Shown here one piece after another: positions 26,701-41,700 of a stretch of DNA of 64,000 bases. Location: the NCBI GenBank assembly GCA_013398295.1, contig VZSF01017903.1:2052082-2116081 (forward strand), written 5' to 3'. The DNA is from Chionis minor (lineage: Eukaryota > Chordata > Aves > Charadriiformes > Chionididae). Position numbers and translations under genes: made by a program. How positions within the stretch are numbered: position 1 is the first letter of the stretch; each line of letters starts with the position of its first letter. The notes below the pieces were generated by a model. It was not told the origin of the DNA. It did no database searches and worked only from the letters and a program-made list of their open reading frames with translations.

Positions 26701-29700
26701 CAGAATAAGACATTTAGACAAAAGCTTATTTGTTAGTTCTGAAATGTGTGATTTTAATTGTTTGTAAAGCTTCTGTACTATATGAAAGGTGGTCGCGTGT
26801 TGGCTCTGCACTAGTCAGATGTGGTCCACATCTGTATGCTTATTTCCATGATGCTGAAACACCTACCACTCAGCAGGACCCCGCAGCGCCATCCTGGCAT
26901 GACCAGAAGCATTGTGGGTCTGAGTTTGTTTACAGCTAGACAAAGCACATGCACAATTGCCTGTTAATCCATGCCTTATGAATAGGAATGCAAAAACATG
27001 CTTCACAACAACAACCTGCCAACAAAGCTGATAGAGAGCAACAACACATTTGGACTTTACAGAGTACATGAATTATTGAAAGACAGCTTCATGTTGCTCA
27101 AAATAGGGGCTAAAATAATATTATGAAAGCTGAAATGAAACCAAGTTAATCAAAAGCCATGGATTGAGGCCAAGTTCAAGAGAGGGGACCGGGTCTCTGC
27201 AGGCCAGCAGTAGTATCACCAGTGAACCTTTGAACAACACACCTGTGGTGTTTTACAGAATAATATATGTGGACCTGCAAGTGTTGAAATAGGTTTTTTG
27301 AGGACATAAATATGAACAGAACTTGTGGAGCTGCTATAATAACAAGAAATTTGCATACTTCTTTCATTTGATCAGACAATGAATGCCAGATTATAGAATA
27401 AAGCATTACAGAAGCTGCCAATCAATAGCAAAATATATAATATAACCTCTAACAAACTGTAATAACATGTATGAAGAAGCACCAAAGTGTAGATCCAAGC
27501 TGCTGGATTGCTAGTCCCTACTTGCTGTTTACCATGCAGCCCTGAACAAGGAGAACGGAATGACAAATCCTGTTTTGCACTGAGTTGCGTGGCTGGAAAA
27601 CCTGAGCCGATCTGGTGGGTCTGGAAGCAGGCTGCTGTGGAGCAGCTGCACTACAAACTTCCTTGAGAGCCAGCAGGCCCAAAAGAAAAGAAGTAGACTC
27701 TAGATGGAGCCACCAACTGGAGGAGATGTTTCAGCGAGTGCTTCCACAGCAAGTGGCTGCTTATTTTCTGAGATGTACCCTGGGGTTCTTGTATTACAGA
27801 CAAGAAAGATATGTCTGGAATAAAGCAGACAATGACTTGGAAGCACTTTTCTGCTCTATGAGTACTTTTCTAGGGCGTTTTGTGGTTTCTTCCTTCCTCA
27901 CCCACTCCCTCCCCCCCAAAAATAAAAAAAAAATTAAACAAATCTGGAGACACCAGAAGAAAATAAAAGCTCTGAGATAAGTTTTGGGGTTTGTTGGTTT
28001 TTTGTGGGTTTTGTTTTTTGTTTTTGGTTTTTTTTTACAATACATAAGGCAATTGTCTGTTGAAGGCTGAAGGGGAGAAGGATGCCAACAGAGCAGTCGT
28101 ATATTTGCCCTTCCAAATTAAAGAAAGTATTTGTGATTCTCTAAAATACTGATAGTTTCAGTAAAAATGGCCTGTTCAGTGTAATACAAAATTATCACCT
28201 GAATGCTCTCTCTCCTTACTAACAAAAAAAGTGGTTGGAGATCTTGTGTATGTCCAAAGGGGGCACTAAGACTTAAGTCTTCAATCCCTTTTTAATAGTG
28301 TAACAAATTTTGAATATTGCTCATTTATAAAGCTTTTTTGTAATGAGAGATGCTCACAGTTCCCAATTTTGATGCAGATCTGAAGTTGACAACTCAGATC
28401 TTTATTTTATGTCAGATGCTTTTCTGCTACCACTGTTTTACCAGAGGTCAGACTGAAACAGTTGAACTGTTGTTCATGTGCCTTGGAATTTTTTTTTAAT
28501 CTGCAAAAAACAATCGCACATGCCAAAACCCAATCACATCTGTTAATTCCTAAACAGTTAATTTTCTTTTCAATTCAATTTCGTTTCTTTGCAAACATCT
28601 TCATTCTAATGTACAGGTAAAACCCAACGTGAGTGATACAGAAAAGGCAGTTTATGACTGAGACACTGACATAGGTCTTGGGAAATACAGCTGTAATTTT
28701 CACACCTGTCACAGACTCCTCTGTAACCACAGTCAAAGCATTAAATCTCTGCACACCTTCTTTATAAAACACAGATAATGATAATATTAATAAAATTTCA
28801 AAAGAGAAATAAAATATTATTTTTTTGTGGATATCATACCTTAAACCAAGTTACTTGAGGCTGAGGTCGTCCTGTTATTTTACATGAGAATTTGCCTGTT
28901 TGGCCTTCACGCACAATAACTCTATTGGGTTTTGTAGCAAACTTGGGTGGACTTTCTCCCCAGATGCTTGGCCTATGCTCCACAGATGGGACAGTAAGTC
29001 TTCCCCTGGAAAGGTAATTGACATCCTGGTTTTACAGAAGAACTGGAAGCTGTTGTGGTTAGAGCACACTTTGGGAAGCATTTTAGACTAGTGGTCTGCC
29101 AATAAGGGTACATAATTGGTGGGAACCAAGATTGTAGTTACACACTGGGTTTTTTGGCCAATGGAAGAAATGGAAATGCTGGTGATGACTGCTCTTGACT
29201 GCTCATGCAGCTGACTAATATGATGCTACACACCCTCATCCAGCACACACATAACCCACATAACAGATCTTGGGGACGATTTCAGTTGCTTTTGAGCAGA
29301 GCTCGGCAAACCAAATGACAGCAAACACTGCATGTACTTAATTTTTCCTGGTTTTTGTTTCTTAATTGCCTCCTAATACATTATTTATGCATACTTGTTC
29401 ACTGTTCACAGATCTTTATCATGTAATTTGTTTTGATGTTGAGTGCAATGACACAGTAATTTCTGATTTATGAATCAGCAACTTGTTTTTGCAACAATTC
29501 TGACATGTCATAGTAAAGACTTTTGGTTTGGGGAAGGCTTCTGTTTGGAATCACATTCACTACAATGTTTGTAAAGCAAACATGGAAAGGGCACAATAGC
29601 AAAGTACACCCATCCTGGGTGAAAGTTAAGTGTAAATGCCCAGCTCTACTTACAAGGGTAGCACAGCTAGGAAACCACATGTGGAATGAAACTAGAGTGA

Positions 29701-32700
29701 CACCAGTGACTGCAGTCCAAACCCCTCAGTTACACAGCCATAAAACATAAATCATCAACCAGTATTACAGCAAGAAAAAAAAAAGGTGCAACTTCAGGTC
29801 TGTTAGTGTCAAAGGGAACACTCACAGTCTTTGGTCTGAAGCCCTGGTACAACACAGATGCACATTAGCAGATGGCAGATGGTGATTTTTTGATTTTTTG
29901 ATTTTTTAAAACTTTTAATTTCAAGTAAAGTGAACCATTTTTGAGGCCTTCTTTTCCAGATGGCCTTTTACTACATGCAGGTACGATATGTCAATACCTC
30001 ACCATTTCTACCAGGTAACAGATACTAACAGAAACTGCATCACCTTAGTCCAAGGTGCTGCCAAGACATGATGGTTGCCATATAGGCAGCTTGAGGTTTC
30101 TACGTAAGAGACAATACCATAATGAAAGGATTTACATGGACAAGAGGACCAGCAAAAATTCTTGGGAGAGAATGGTGACTGCAATATGCTGAAATAGATA
30201 ATACTACATCATATAATTAAATATCTGATAGCTTTTAATGTCATCTTCCTCATGCTACTACTAAAGCACAGCATAAATGTGTATTAAAGAAGTTTTTTGG
30301 TGACCATCTTTAGGTGGTGTTTCATATTTATGTATCTATACACTCATACTAATGCATTAAAAGAAAATCAACTACTAGCTAGCCTGCAGCTTTATGGCTG
30401 TTTCCTAGATATACACAAACAGAAAAGTATTTTGTTTTCCTTTTCCCTCCTCCCTGTTTATGTAAGGTATAAACTTTCCATATCATAAAATTATTAGTAC
30501 TGAACAGGAGTAAAACACATGAGAATGAAAAATGAGGACAATTATTCTAACTCCATGCGATATGATGGATTAGGATAGTGCCTTGTAAAGTCTGGTTGTA
30601 TAACAAAACCTGATAGCAATCTTGACTGTCCTTTCTTGCTTTGATTTTTTAGCATGTGTGTACTTGGGCAGCACATTCGCAATACAGACATTACCCTGTA
30701 AATTCTTCCTGATTACTCAGCTTTACTTACTATTTTCACTGTAGTAATCTTAGTTAATTTTAAAATTCAAAACAAACATAAACAGTATTCATATCAATGA
30801 CAAAATTAAAATCTCCAGTTTTAACTATCTGTATTCTGATCACGAACATAACCAGAAGTGCATATTTTTGTGTGTCTACTCCCAGGGAGACCCAATCCCG
30901 GGGATATAAATCAGAAATAATTCTGCTTAAATTCAAGCTACTTATAAAGAAATGAATTTAAATGTTGGAAGAAGTAGGCCTAGGCTTTTAAGACAGTGGC
31001 ATTTAGTTAATTGTAAATGCTTATTGAAGTGCAGAAAATACGTGAGAGCAAGAAGGCTCCTCTGTGTTTTAGAGTAGATCACCCCATCAACCCATTCTTG
31101 CTAACAGTTACTCGAAACTGGAACAATTCTTTCTTCTGGACCACAGTTTACCCACTGTGTTGCTTGGAAATACTTAAATTATGTGTGAGAGAATGCTGAG
31201 TTCATTCGCTTTTATTTCTTATCGGTAACTCTTAAAGCAGTATTTGCTCTGGCTTTACAAGATGACTGTGATGGAAGACGTGGGGAAGGATTTCTGGATA
31301 TCAGTAAGCAGAGAAAACACAGTGCAATATTGCAGCAGAGGAACATGCAATACTGCAGATACCAGCAGAATGTTCTGTTTTCAGCCAGATTAATTCATGT
31401 CAGTAGGAAGAAGCAGTAGCTGTATCAAGCTACTCATGTCTTCCTGACAGCCTCAACTATTTTACTAACACAGCAGCTCTCGTAGTAGCTATTCTGCTTG
31501 GGATAAATGGAGATTTGGACTTAGAGCATTTTAGTTCACAAATATCAAATGTTTGTTTCTGGATGTTGCTGTAGCTGGCACTGCCCTGCTTCTGAGAGCC
31601 CAGCAATTCTTGCTATCCCCACAAGTGTGAGAAATCGTGCCAAGCAGTTACTCTATTCCAGTGCAATGCCGTGAAGAGCCGAGTCATTAACTACCAGGCT
31701 TTGCTTTCCTCTATTATCTCTGATTCTTGCACAGGTAAGGAGCCTTGAGGATACTTTTCCAGTGTGGAATTATTGAGAACTGGACAAGAATCCAACCCTT
31801 TTTGACCGGCCCTCAAAGTGAATCAGAGCTAAAGACAAAATGCAAGAGGCACTTAAAATGAGGAGAAGTGATCCTTTAGAAAGAGTCATTTTACTTGTTT
31901 TCCTACCAAAACACGTCTGTTAATATCAAAGCCAGTGGGCTTCTTACCCTGGGGTTTTGGCACTGGATGGCAGGCTGTATTTCTTCAAAGAGTTTCCTGT
32001 AAGCATAGGACAGAAAGGCAGGAAGTCAGAAGTTTTGTCAAGACCATTGGGAATTACAGATACTGAAGACTATGTAAAATATGCATTTCTCCAGGTTTCA
32101 AACATGAAGGAGGAATGCAACACCTCTAGTATAGGGTTATGTCATCTGTAGTCCAAAGCTAGGCTCTCCAATTTCAAAAACTAGTTTTAGCAGATTTGCC
32201 ATCCAGTCTCTGGCTTCAGTAGTAACAAAAATGCAGATTATTAATGCAAAAATATTTTTAAACAAGTGAATGAAGCACTGTGTCTAATTTCTACAGTGCA
32301 GCACTAATTCAAATTAAGATAGAAAAAACTGGGTTTTGGACTTTGTAACAGGTCCTACTTTACTTGGTTTGGTTTTTAGTCCCATGCTAGACCAGACTAC
32401 CTTTACTGCAAAATGATTCTTTTTGAAGGACAAGCTGGTGTGAGCAGTAAGATGTGTACGAAGTCATGTAAACTCAGCGCCATCTACTGCACACAACATT
32501 CCTGGTAGCTTTGGCACATTAAAAAAGGGAAGTGACCTGGGGTAGATCCAGAGCAGCAGCTCCGATGGCTGTGAAAAAAAATTTGTTCTAGAGTCTCATA
32601 AGAATCTACATTACTGTCAGACAGCCACGCAGGATGGAAAGAGTAGATTGTGTTTCAGGCATTCATTTTTTCAAGTAGCAGTCAGCCCTACATAGAAATC

Positions 32701-35700
32701 CTCGCTGAGAACAGGAACAGTCTGCGCTTTGTGATCTTGATGCATAGAAAGATTTTTGGAATAAAGAATTAGAATTTTTTAGAACAAAGACTTTCAGAAT
32801 AAAGACCATAAATACTTAAACTCTGAGAAATTCAGTCATTGGGTACTGCCATGAAATTCCTTTTAAACTGCAGCAAAGCCCAGGTCAGAAAATCTGATAT
32901 ATAAAAACAGCTTTAAAAAATCCTCCACCTCCACGCAAGTTGTCACTCGTAAAAGTTGTCACAACTTAAAACTGGTGAAAAAAAAAAAGATTTTGCATAC
33001 TTTTTACAACAGAAGGCATTAACAATCATGCCAGAGCTATGCATATTCAGTATGTACTCTAAGGATATGTTAGAGATTCTGACTCTGAAAAAACCCTAAT
33101 GCTGATTGTTTCAGGACTGCTGCAGATTTTTGCTTTGCTTCAAGAATTCAACATGAAGTTGTGACCTAAGGAGCTTTGATATTCAACAGATCTCTGACAT
33201 GACCAAATTGCAGAGAGAAGTAGTACAATAGATTTCCAACCTTCCCTGGCTTTGTGTCACTCTTTACATTTTAAATTTGGCAGTTTGCAACTATCTAATA
33301 TGCAGATGTTCTCTTAAAAATTCCTGGGTTTGATGTTGGCTGTTTCCCGTGTGACATTAGGCATGCAATTACAACCAGGCATTCAGCTTAGCAAATGGAA
33401 GCATGCAGGGAGAACCCCAGAGATCCATTGCCTCAGTGTGCCTATCTGATAGGCTGTGAAGCTACCAAGATTGCCACAGTTTTTACTGTCTGAGAAAATG
33501 CTAATTTTACAGGCCTTTGTTTCTGTTCTAAGTGTTGGCTTCCATGAAAATTACAAAGTTTATAGCAAAATTTTACGCACACATTATCTAGCTATAGACA
33601 TGTAGTTCCCTGCAAAATGTCTTACACTGTGAAATGCAATTAACTCTCGCACCAGTGAGAGAGCATGTGTGTACAGTTGTGATTTTAACCAGTTTAACGC
33701 TGCTTGTTCATTTAATTAAACTCTATAATCATCGCAACAACAGTATAAATATCCTCTTACCTTCCACTGTCAGTTCCACGGTCACTTGACGAACCCCACC
33801 ATCATTTGCAGCCTCACAGGTATATTTACCACCATCACCTTCCTGTACACCTTTGATTACCAAGCTGAATATTCCCCGAATGCTGCGGTCCACAACAAAA
33901 TGGTCTCCCTCTGGGACACGATGCCCATTTCTGTACCACGTGATTTGAGGCTCAGGGTAGCCTCTGACCTGGAAAGATGTGAGAGAGAGTGGAGAAAGAA
34001 GGCAAACATAACAGATGATGGTATTAGGAAGAAATGTTGGACATTTAGCAATGCAGTGGAAAGTTCTTGACACAGGAGCTGTTAAACACATACTCTTTTC
34101 AAGCCAAATGGCAGAAAATAGTGAAATGAAAAAAAACTCTTGGATAAGTCAAGCTGTTAAAATCATAAGACTAGTCAGGCAGATAGATACTTACATAGAA
34201 GCTTCCCACTCTGATGGTTTACCTGCAGAAGCATAGTGACGGTGCCAACAAAGAATCCTAACACCTGGGTCGCTATAGTTCAGAGACTCAAGAACAGTAG
34301 TGCTACTATACCTCTAAGTATGCAAGATTGCAAGGTATCTAGACCAAAATTTTCTAGCATGGTTGCCAAGGATTAGGCTTATATTTTAAATCTGTATGGA
34401 GCCATCTAGTTTTCAAATATGCTGCGATGTAGTAGCTCCAGACAGTATACAGGCAAGAAATGCAGACATATACCAAATTTTGTCTTGATCTTTAAAAGCA
34501 GAAGGGTATAATTTGAAAAAGTGCCATTAAAGGTCATTCTCATGTTATGGTGGTAGGAGGACTCTAAGGACCTACACGTGTTCACACAAACACACTGCTC
34601 AACTTAAAGAGCTTTGTGGTCTACTGGTAGCCCAAAGAGGAGTTTTCAAGAAAATGAACCAGCCCCACGCTCATTAAATAGCAACCATATTAATATATCC
34701 TTACCTCCTGTGGCATTAATGATACTTTTGGATTTGCAGGCAGATTCTGCATTGGTATATGGAGAATGGAGTTATTGATTTCAACTGAGCTATTGGAACC
34801 TGCTAAGGATCTGTGTCTTTCTTTCATAAAAAAATTGGAAAAGCAGACATATGCCAGTTTCCACCAAAGAATTAACTCCTCAGGCAAAGGTTCTTCCTCT
34901 GCTTTATGAGAGATGCCATCCTTCTCGAAGGTTGCCTTAGTATTTGTTAACTGTTAAAACACTTCCCCAGTCATCATAACAACTCCTGATTACAGTATTT
35001 CCTTCTTTCCTGTTCCCCAACTCTAATATGTTAGCTCTCCATCTTTCGACTCTTTGATCCTTTGCCTACATGTCGTGAAGTAACTGAGTGGATCAAGATG
35101 AGCTGGGATGAGTAATAGTTGTAGCTGTGTTTGCTCACCAGGAAAGGAGTAATGTTGCATTTTGAACTACGTTATCAAATCTTGGCAACTGAACAGGAAG
35201 TCCCTTCAACCTCCAGGTGGGCAAAATATTGATGATCTGTCTTGATTTGAAGAAGGCTCGGTTGTGGCTTGCGCAAATTCCTCCCAGCATTCTCCTCTCA
35301 GTTTCCACTCTGCATTTCAGGTCTGCTTTCTTCTGGCTGCACAGCACTTACTTTCCAAATTACAACCTTTAGCCAACCAACCTTAACCATTTGTAGGTTC
35401 TCTTCTTTCAAAACCTTTCATTTTTAATCCAGCCCCACCTCACTCCAGCTGCGTTTCTCATCTGTTGGAGCTTAACCTACAGCTGTCAGAAATTTTTCTT
35501 TTTCCTTTAATTCCTTGGGTATCATTTCAAACAAATTAATTTTGCCAGTGATGTGGTGACCCCTTCTTCCTGACACTACTTGCTTAATATACATAGAGGA
35601 CATTAATGTTTGCCAAGAGCATGAATATGCTGAATAAGCTGGAGAAACGTTCCACTTCGGTACAAATTTCTCAAGTTCTTTCTGAGTCTATCTTTACCTA

Positions 35701-38700
35701 AGTAAGAGCCATATTCTATGAAGAATACATTGTGGGATCCTGCACAACGGGGAGTCAACTGCTGTTTAAAAATACCACAGCTTTAAAGCTCTTAGCGGCC
35801 ATGCCTTTTCTTTCCTGTGCTTTCTGAAAAACAGCATCTCCCACTCAACCATGCCCCCTAACACTACTCCAGCATATTGGTTTAGTGCTTACTCAGAGGG
35901 CAGGCTCCCGGAAATACATTTCTCAGCACATCTCATTTTCAGAAAAAGGGAATTGTGAAGATTTTTACAGTAGTGTAACTCTTGTTAATTGATAAAGTGC
36001 TCACTGCTACAGAAACTGAGTTGTACCAAAGAATGGTTTTCTTACTATTAACTTGTCAATGCCCTCCTGCCTATCTTTTCATTTTAGGATAAGAAACCAA
36101 CAGAGAGATTAATGACTTACACAAAACCAGAGAGCAGGAGTTTCTACCTCTCGTTCTTACTTCACTGGATGTTCAGATTTCCTTGAATTCAAAATATTTG
36201 AGGCAAAATGGCTTTGAAACTGCTATTTCAAGTAATATAATACAGTAAAATGACAGAGTAGCACTTGAATTGGTGTGAAGAAACACCTTTTCAGTGCATT
36301 GCATCACAACCTCTTTACTAGCATTAGTCTAGCCACATCTGTTTACAGCTGCTGAGATTCTGGCCTATGAATACAAGTCATCAATTGCACATCACCTAAT
36401 ATATTAACTATTTTTTCCAGGTCGCAATCATTCCTTCTGGTGTATTTTCTTCTGTGTATTTTTCAACTGAGCTTCAAAGCTCCCAAGCATAAACCCTCCA
36501 TCACTTATCTCAGTGAACTATTGGGGTTGAAGCAATGGGAAACACCTTTCTTTCATTTTTCTTTTTGTTTTATCATATTCCTAAGTCCCTCTTGGACCAC
36601 ACAGGGCCATTTTTACCTGACCCCTCAAGCACTGGTAGATATGCCCTTCAAATATCACATGGATGAGATTATATTGAGTATTTTTCCATTTCTTCCATGT
36701 GTGTTTATTTTATGCTCGCTATGTCTGTTTATTTTGTTCATCCACACCTCTACACTGAGGAAATGCCATGCAGAAAATTACAAACACAGGCGATCAGCAT
36801 GCCATTTCCTTTCAAAAGGTTGAGTCATTCCCTTCCCAAACTCTGGTGGTTTTTTTCTTTCATATTTTGTCAAAAATTATATGATGGGAAAGCAGAAGTT
36901 TACAGAATTGCTCTGTTGCAAGGATTTATTTCAGGTTTGGGTTTGGAATGTGTTTCAAACTGAGCCAGCCCTCTCTGAAATACATAGTCTTGCCATAAAA
37001 GTGTCAGGGACCCTTAAACGAATCACTGGTTACTAGGTTTTGATCCTAATGGATCAATTCCAGAACTGCAGCAGGTTTTATATTCCTCCCTAACCTTTCC
37101 AGAGCCCACTAAAAACATCTGCCTTGAATAAATCCACAGCAAAGAGAAATTTATCTGCTTATTTAATGCCCAGCAGCAGAAGGCTATAACCTTTATTTAC
37201 AGCTTGTCCTGTGTGAGTATTGCCAGTCCCAGTGAGGCTACAGCTTTTCTTTACCTGCTCTACAACACTAACAAGTGGAAAATTGACAGCAAGCAGCAAA
37301 AAACCATTGTATTAGCCCAAACATGAGTTTTGAGGTTTTGTTTGGACCCATCAACTGCTTAGAGTCTTCCTGGAAAAGTCTGCTAAGGTAAAACAAGCCT
37401 TCTGCTTGATGCATCAGCACGGCAAGCGGAAGAGTTGAGAGAGAACCTGTTGCCTGTGAAAATTCCAGAGTTAAGATTCTGTTCTGCATCTAGGTCTGGG
37501 GAAATGCTACTGAAAAGGGATGGTGCTAGGTTCCCAAAGAAAAGAAATAAGGAGAAAAAATACAACAAATCTATTGAAGCTGTATACTGAAGGATAGTAT
37601 TCTTTAAAAAATGAGCTGCTACAAACTAGTGCCCATTGTCACAAACCTAAAGGCATTCAGTGACCACTGATGTCAAATATATTCAGTGACCCTTTTTCTT
37701 GTCTGAAAGCACTGGAAAGATTTTCTAAAACTTGGCCTGTATTTATGCTCTAATGAGACAGCTCTTTATATACCAATTGCAAAAAACCATAGGTTTGCCT
37801 ACTTAAATGCATCACAGTTGCAGTAACAGTTTAGGGCAATGAGATGTACTTTCTTGGCTCATGCTTTTAACTTCAAAGTCATATCCTGCTCTGTAATAAC
37901 TGCTGCTGACTCCAGTGAGGTTAAAAATGAACACAAAGCCACAGCACCCAAAAAGAGTCAGCCATAAGTGACAATAAACCAAAGTTTAAATAACTGTGGA
38001 ATATTGGTGGGGTGTGTACTATTACTGAGAGTTGCTCACTTTGACAGTAACACCTTAAGATTATTGGAAACAATGGCAAATGTTACATGGCATATTCTAG
38101 CATTACGTACATTACACTGGCTGAGGTGTTCAGTGCTTGATGTTAAGGACTAGCTAAATGTCCCATGTTGCTGCTCAAGGTCACATCAACACACAAGCAA
38201 TGAGACCAGGAAGAAAATAGCTATCAAAAGGATGTCTTGGTTTGCAAAATTCCCCTGGGTTGCATCACATACAGACAGGCACATCAAAAATTGCACTAAG
38301 ACTGGCAATGATACAACTGTTATGAAATTGTTATTCAAAATAACTCCCCTCACAGGGATGATTTCATGTGCTGCAATATGAATTCCACTAATGACTAAAA
38401 TTCCTCTCGAGAGACAATCCTTCTCCCATGAAGTCAGAATTTTAAAACATCTAGATTGTCAGCACACAGTGTTCAGTTGTGCTGCTATTTCTGTAGTCCA
38501 CCTTTGCCTTTAATTCCACCAAATCCAGAATTAAGATGTATGTATGTAAAATATTCAATCATTGAATAAAATTAAATAAAATAAAAGTTGTCTTCGGATG
38601 GTTCAATCCATGTAATCCATGTAAAAAATTGATTTCGAATTTACCTTTGAAAGACAGAAATATTCTCTATTTGATTTTTTATACTTCACACACTGTGAAG

Positions 38701-41700
38701 AATGTAGCTTTTAACCCAATTTTCATATCTTGCTGATTTTTGAGGAAGGTTGCCCCCTTTGTAGGCTGTTTAAGAATACCAGAGTATAGCAGGTAGCATT
38801 TAACATCCTAAAATAAGCAGGTTTGCCGCTCCTGCAGCTAAGTGACACTGATTTTTCACACCTAGTTCTCAGTGAGATGAATTTGGTATCAGAACCGCCC
38901 ATTTATATTTAAGATGGAAAATTACTGAATATACTTCTTACAGAAAATGTATGGAAGTTTTTTTTGTTTTAATTAATGTGTGCACTGATAAAGCACTATG
39001 CAAAAGTAGACTTTTCCACTTGTCCTGAGACTTTTAGGGATGTGCAGCCCTCGAGGCTATTATAAGGGATGCTCTTAGCCTGTATCTCATTCATTGCAAC
39101 ACAGAAAATTAATTTATTAAAAATGCTGATGGTTAGTAGTGTAGCTAGCACGTTTATAGACAGACTGTAGTTTCTGGAAGTATGTAAAACAACATGAAAA
39201 CAAAGTTTGCATGATCAGGGTAACAAGTCTTACAAGAAGAATGGCTGTAATGAGAAATGTTTTCTGATGTATAAAGATACCTGCAAAGTAGAAGTGAATG
39301 AACTGTTTCCCCCATCTGCAGTGAATAGGACAAGCAATAGACTTTTAAGAGAAATTGGCCAGTAGGTTGGTAGATGATGTCTGAAAGCAGTGACGTCCTT
39401 TAGAAGAATAGCAAGTGTCTTGCTTATTTGGCTGCCTGCATATCTTAGCATAAAGAAATGCCAGAGTGAGGTAACTTTTTGAGAAGGGTTTGTAGTCTAT
39501 CCTCTGTTCCATGCCCACCTTCAGTCAGAAACCAGACAGTTCTAGGAACTACGTCTCAGCAAAGACCACAGAGATCAGAAGTTGCAAAGGGATGAAAAGA
39601 GGATGGCCTCAGTTACAGTTGCCAGACGTTACCACTGAGCTCCAGAGCCTATGCTTTGGGCAGATCATTAGAAGTCAGACCAGGGGGAGACGTCAAGGGA
39701 GATGTGGAAAATCATTCAGAGTAGCTGACAAACTTTGACCTTTATTCTGCTGCCTGCAAACAAAAGCCTGGCATGGAAAAAGAAGGGACTTGGCCCAGTA
39801 AATACTCATTACTAGCAGGGCGTATACTGCTCGCACCATTTTGCTCATCTAAGCAAACCTAGAGTATTGATCCATCAGATGGTATCAAGAAAGCAGCAGA
39901 AGAAATGCAATTAAGTAGCGTGGCAAATTTTGTAAGTGTAATTCTACACAAAGAAGTGAAAATAGAGGAAAAAACAATGTATGGCTCTTACAGTTGAAAT
40001 ACACTAGAGACTGTAGAGTATACTTCTTCTTCCAATGTCTAGGTATCATCAAAAACTGAATATTATTGACCTTATTGCAAGTTATGTGTTATATGGGCTC
40101 ATCCGAAGGTCATACAGTTGAAGGCTCTCATGCAGCCCCAAGAGATTCGATCCAGACAGTAACAGCCGTTCTGTGGATGGGGCTTATCCTACAAAAAAAT
40201 AGGTGTTTCCCATAGTCACCAGACTCTAGCCAGTGTCATCTGTCTTCCTTGAATCAAGATCAAGAGTTTTTGGCTCTGGACCTTGACCAGAAGACTTGTG
40301 AGAGGAATGAAGTATTTGAGAACAAACTTAGCAGAGGACCCTAAGAACTGGACAGTGTAACACATACTCTGTCCATGTGGGCAGAGCTGTGCTCTCTAAC
40401 AAGAAAAAACCCCACTTCTTGTTATAATACTTCATACTAATATGAACTCTTAATGCCAGTCTTGGGAAAAAAAGTACTACAGAACTATGGAGACTACAAT
40501 ATGAATATCATGAACAGAACCCCACCTAATAGGTGGTATATTTTAATTTAATTTTTTTGGTTAGTGCAGGTGGGAAACATGGTTCTGGGCAGTGCAGCTC
40601 TTTCATGAGTTGTGTAACAAAGCTTTGGTTAGGCTCAAGCTGCAGTTTGCTTTAGAAATGAACAGCAGATGTTCTTGATAAAGGAAAGTGGACATGATAC
40701 ATTTTTAAGCTCCTTCTGAGACTTTAAACACACACAAACCATATCTCAAGAATAGTTTATCCATTTTAAAGGCTTGCTTCTAAAACAGAAAACTTGCCTG
40801 GCAAGGTTAAACATGAAAATGTTAAATATTTAGAGACCTTGCAAACAAAGCAAATAACCTACCTCTTCTACAGAGCAGAACAGAACCTACAATTGCCTCA
40901 TTTAAACCAAAGCTGAAATGCATACTAGGGCTAAACATAGCTCACTTCAAAGCAACACCTATTGTACGAACAAGAAACAATAATGGTCTTCCTGTAAACC
41001 TTGGGTATGTTTTTGTTTAAGTGCTGAACTCTGGTACACTACATCTGGTGTTTAGGTTTCTTGTTCCACATGCACATAGTCCTCATAAATTAGTTCTTTG
41101 GGCGTAACCATAGCTGGAATAGAACTCTGAAGACATAAGTCTTCACAACTGGTGTGTGCAATTATCTGTTTCTTCTCCCAAACGGTGTGGAGCAGGGAGA
41201 GAAAAATGACAGCACAGGCCTTCAAACAGACCATTGTCTTGCAAAAAAATGCCAAACCAACCCTCCCNNNNNNNNNNNNNNNNNNNNNNNNNNNNNNNNN
41301 NNNNNNCCACCCCCACCCCCCTTCCTCCCAAAAAACCCTAACAACCCAAAAACCCCCAAAACATAACACACACACACACACACCCCCCAAAGACAGCAAC
41401 AGTCGAAAAAAAGAATCGAAAGTAGAAACAAACATCTGCAAAGCACCACCAAATGCTACAACCCCTTCTTCAGGCACCCATCTCTGGCAATCTGGCATTC
41501 TTTTCTTAGGCAATCTCAGATCATGCATAGTTACGTTGAGCTCCTTCTCACGGTTTCACCTATAGAAGTTTCAAACCCTAGACATTTTGCTTGACTCTCA
41601 TTTGTAGCAATGAAAAGAAAAGCTTTTTCAAATTGAACTCCTTAATATTGCTAATATGAGCATCGTGAGTAAAGGAAATCTAGTATTCTTTTAGTCTTGA

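Noticed and set aside
26230..26767. Overlapping 106- and 140-codon open frames on opposite strands
   Set aside because: No family resemblance, no splice or promoter context, inside a MYLK intron.
41052..41565. Overlapping open frames on both strands across the N gap
   Set aside because: They run through undetermined bases and low-complexity C/A sequence.
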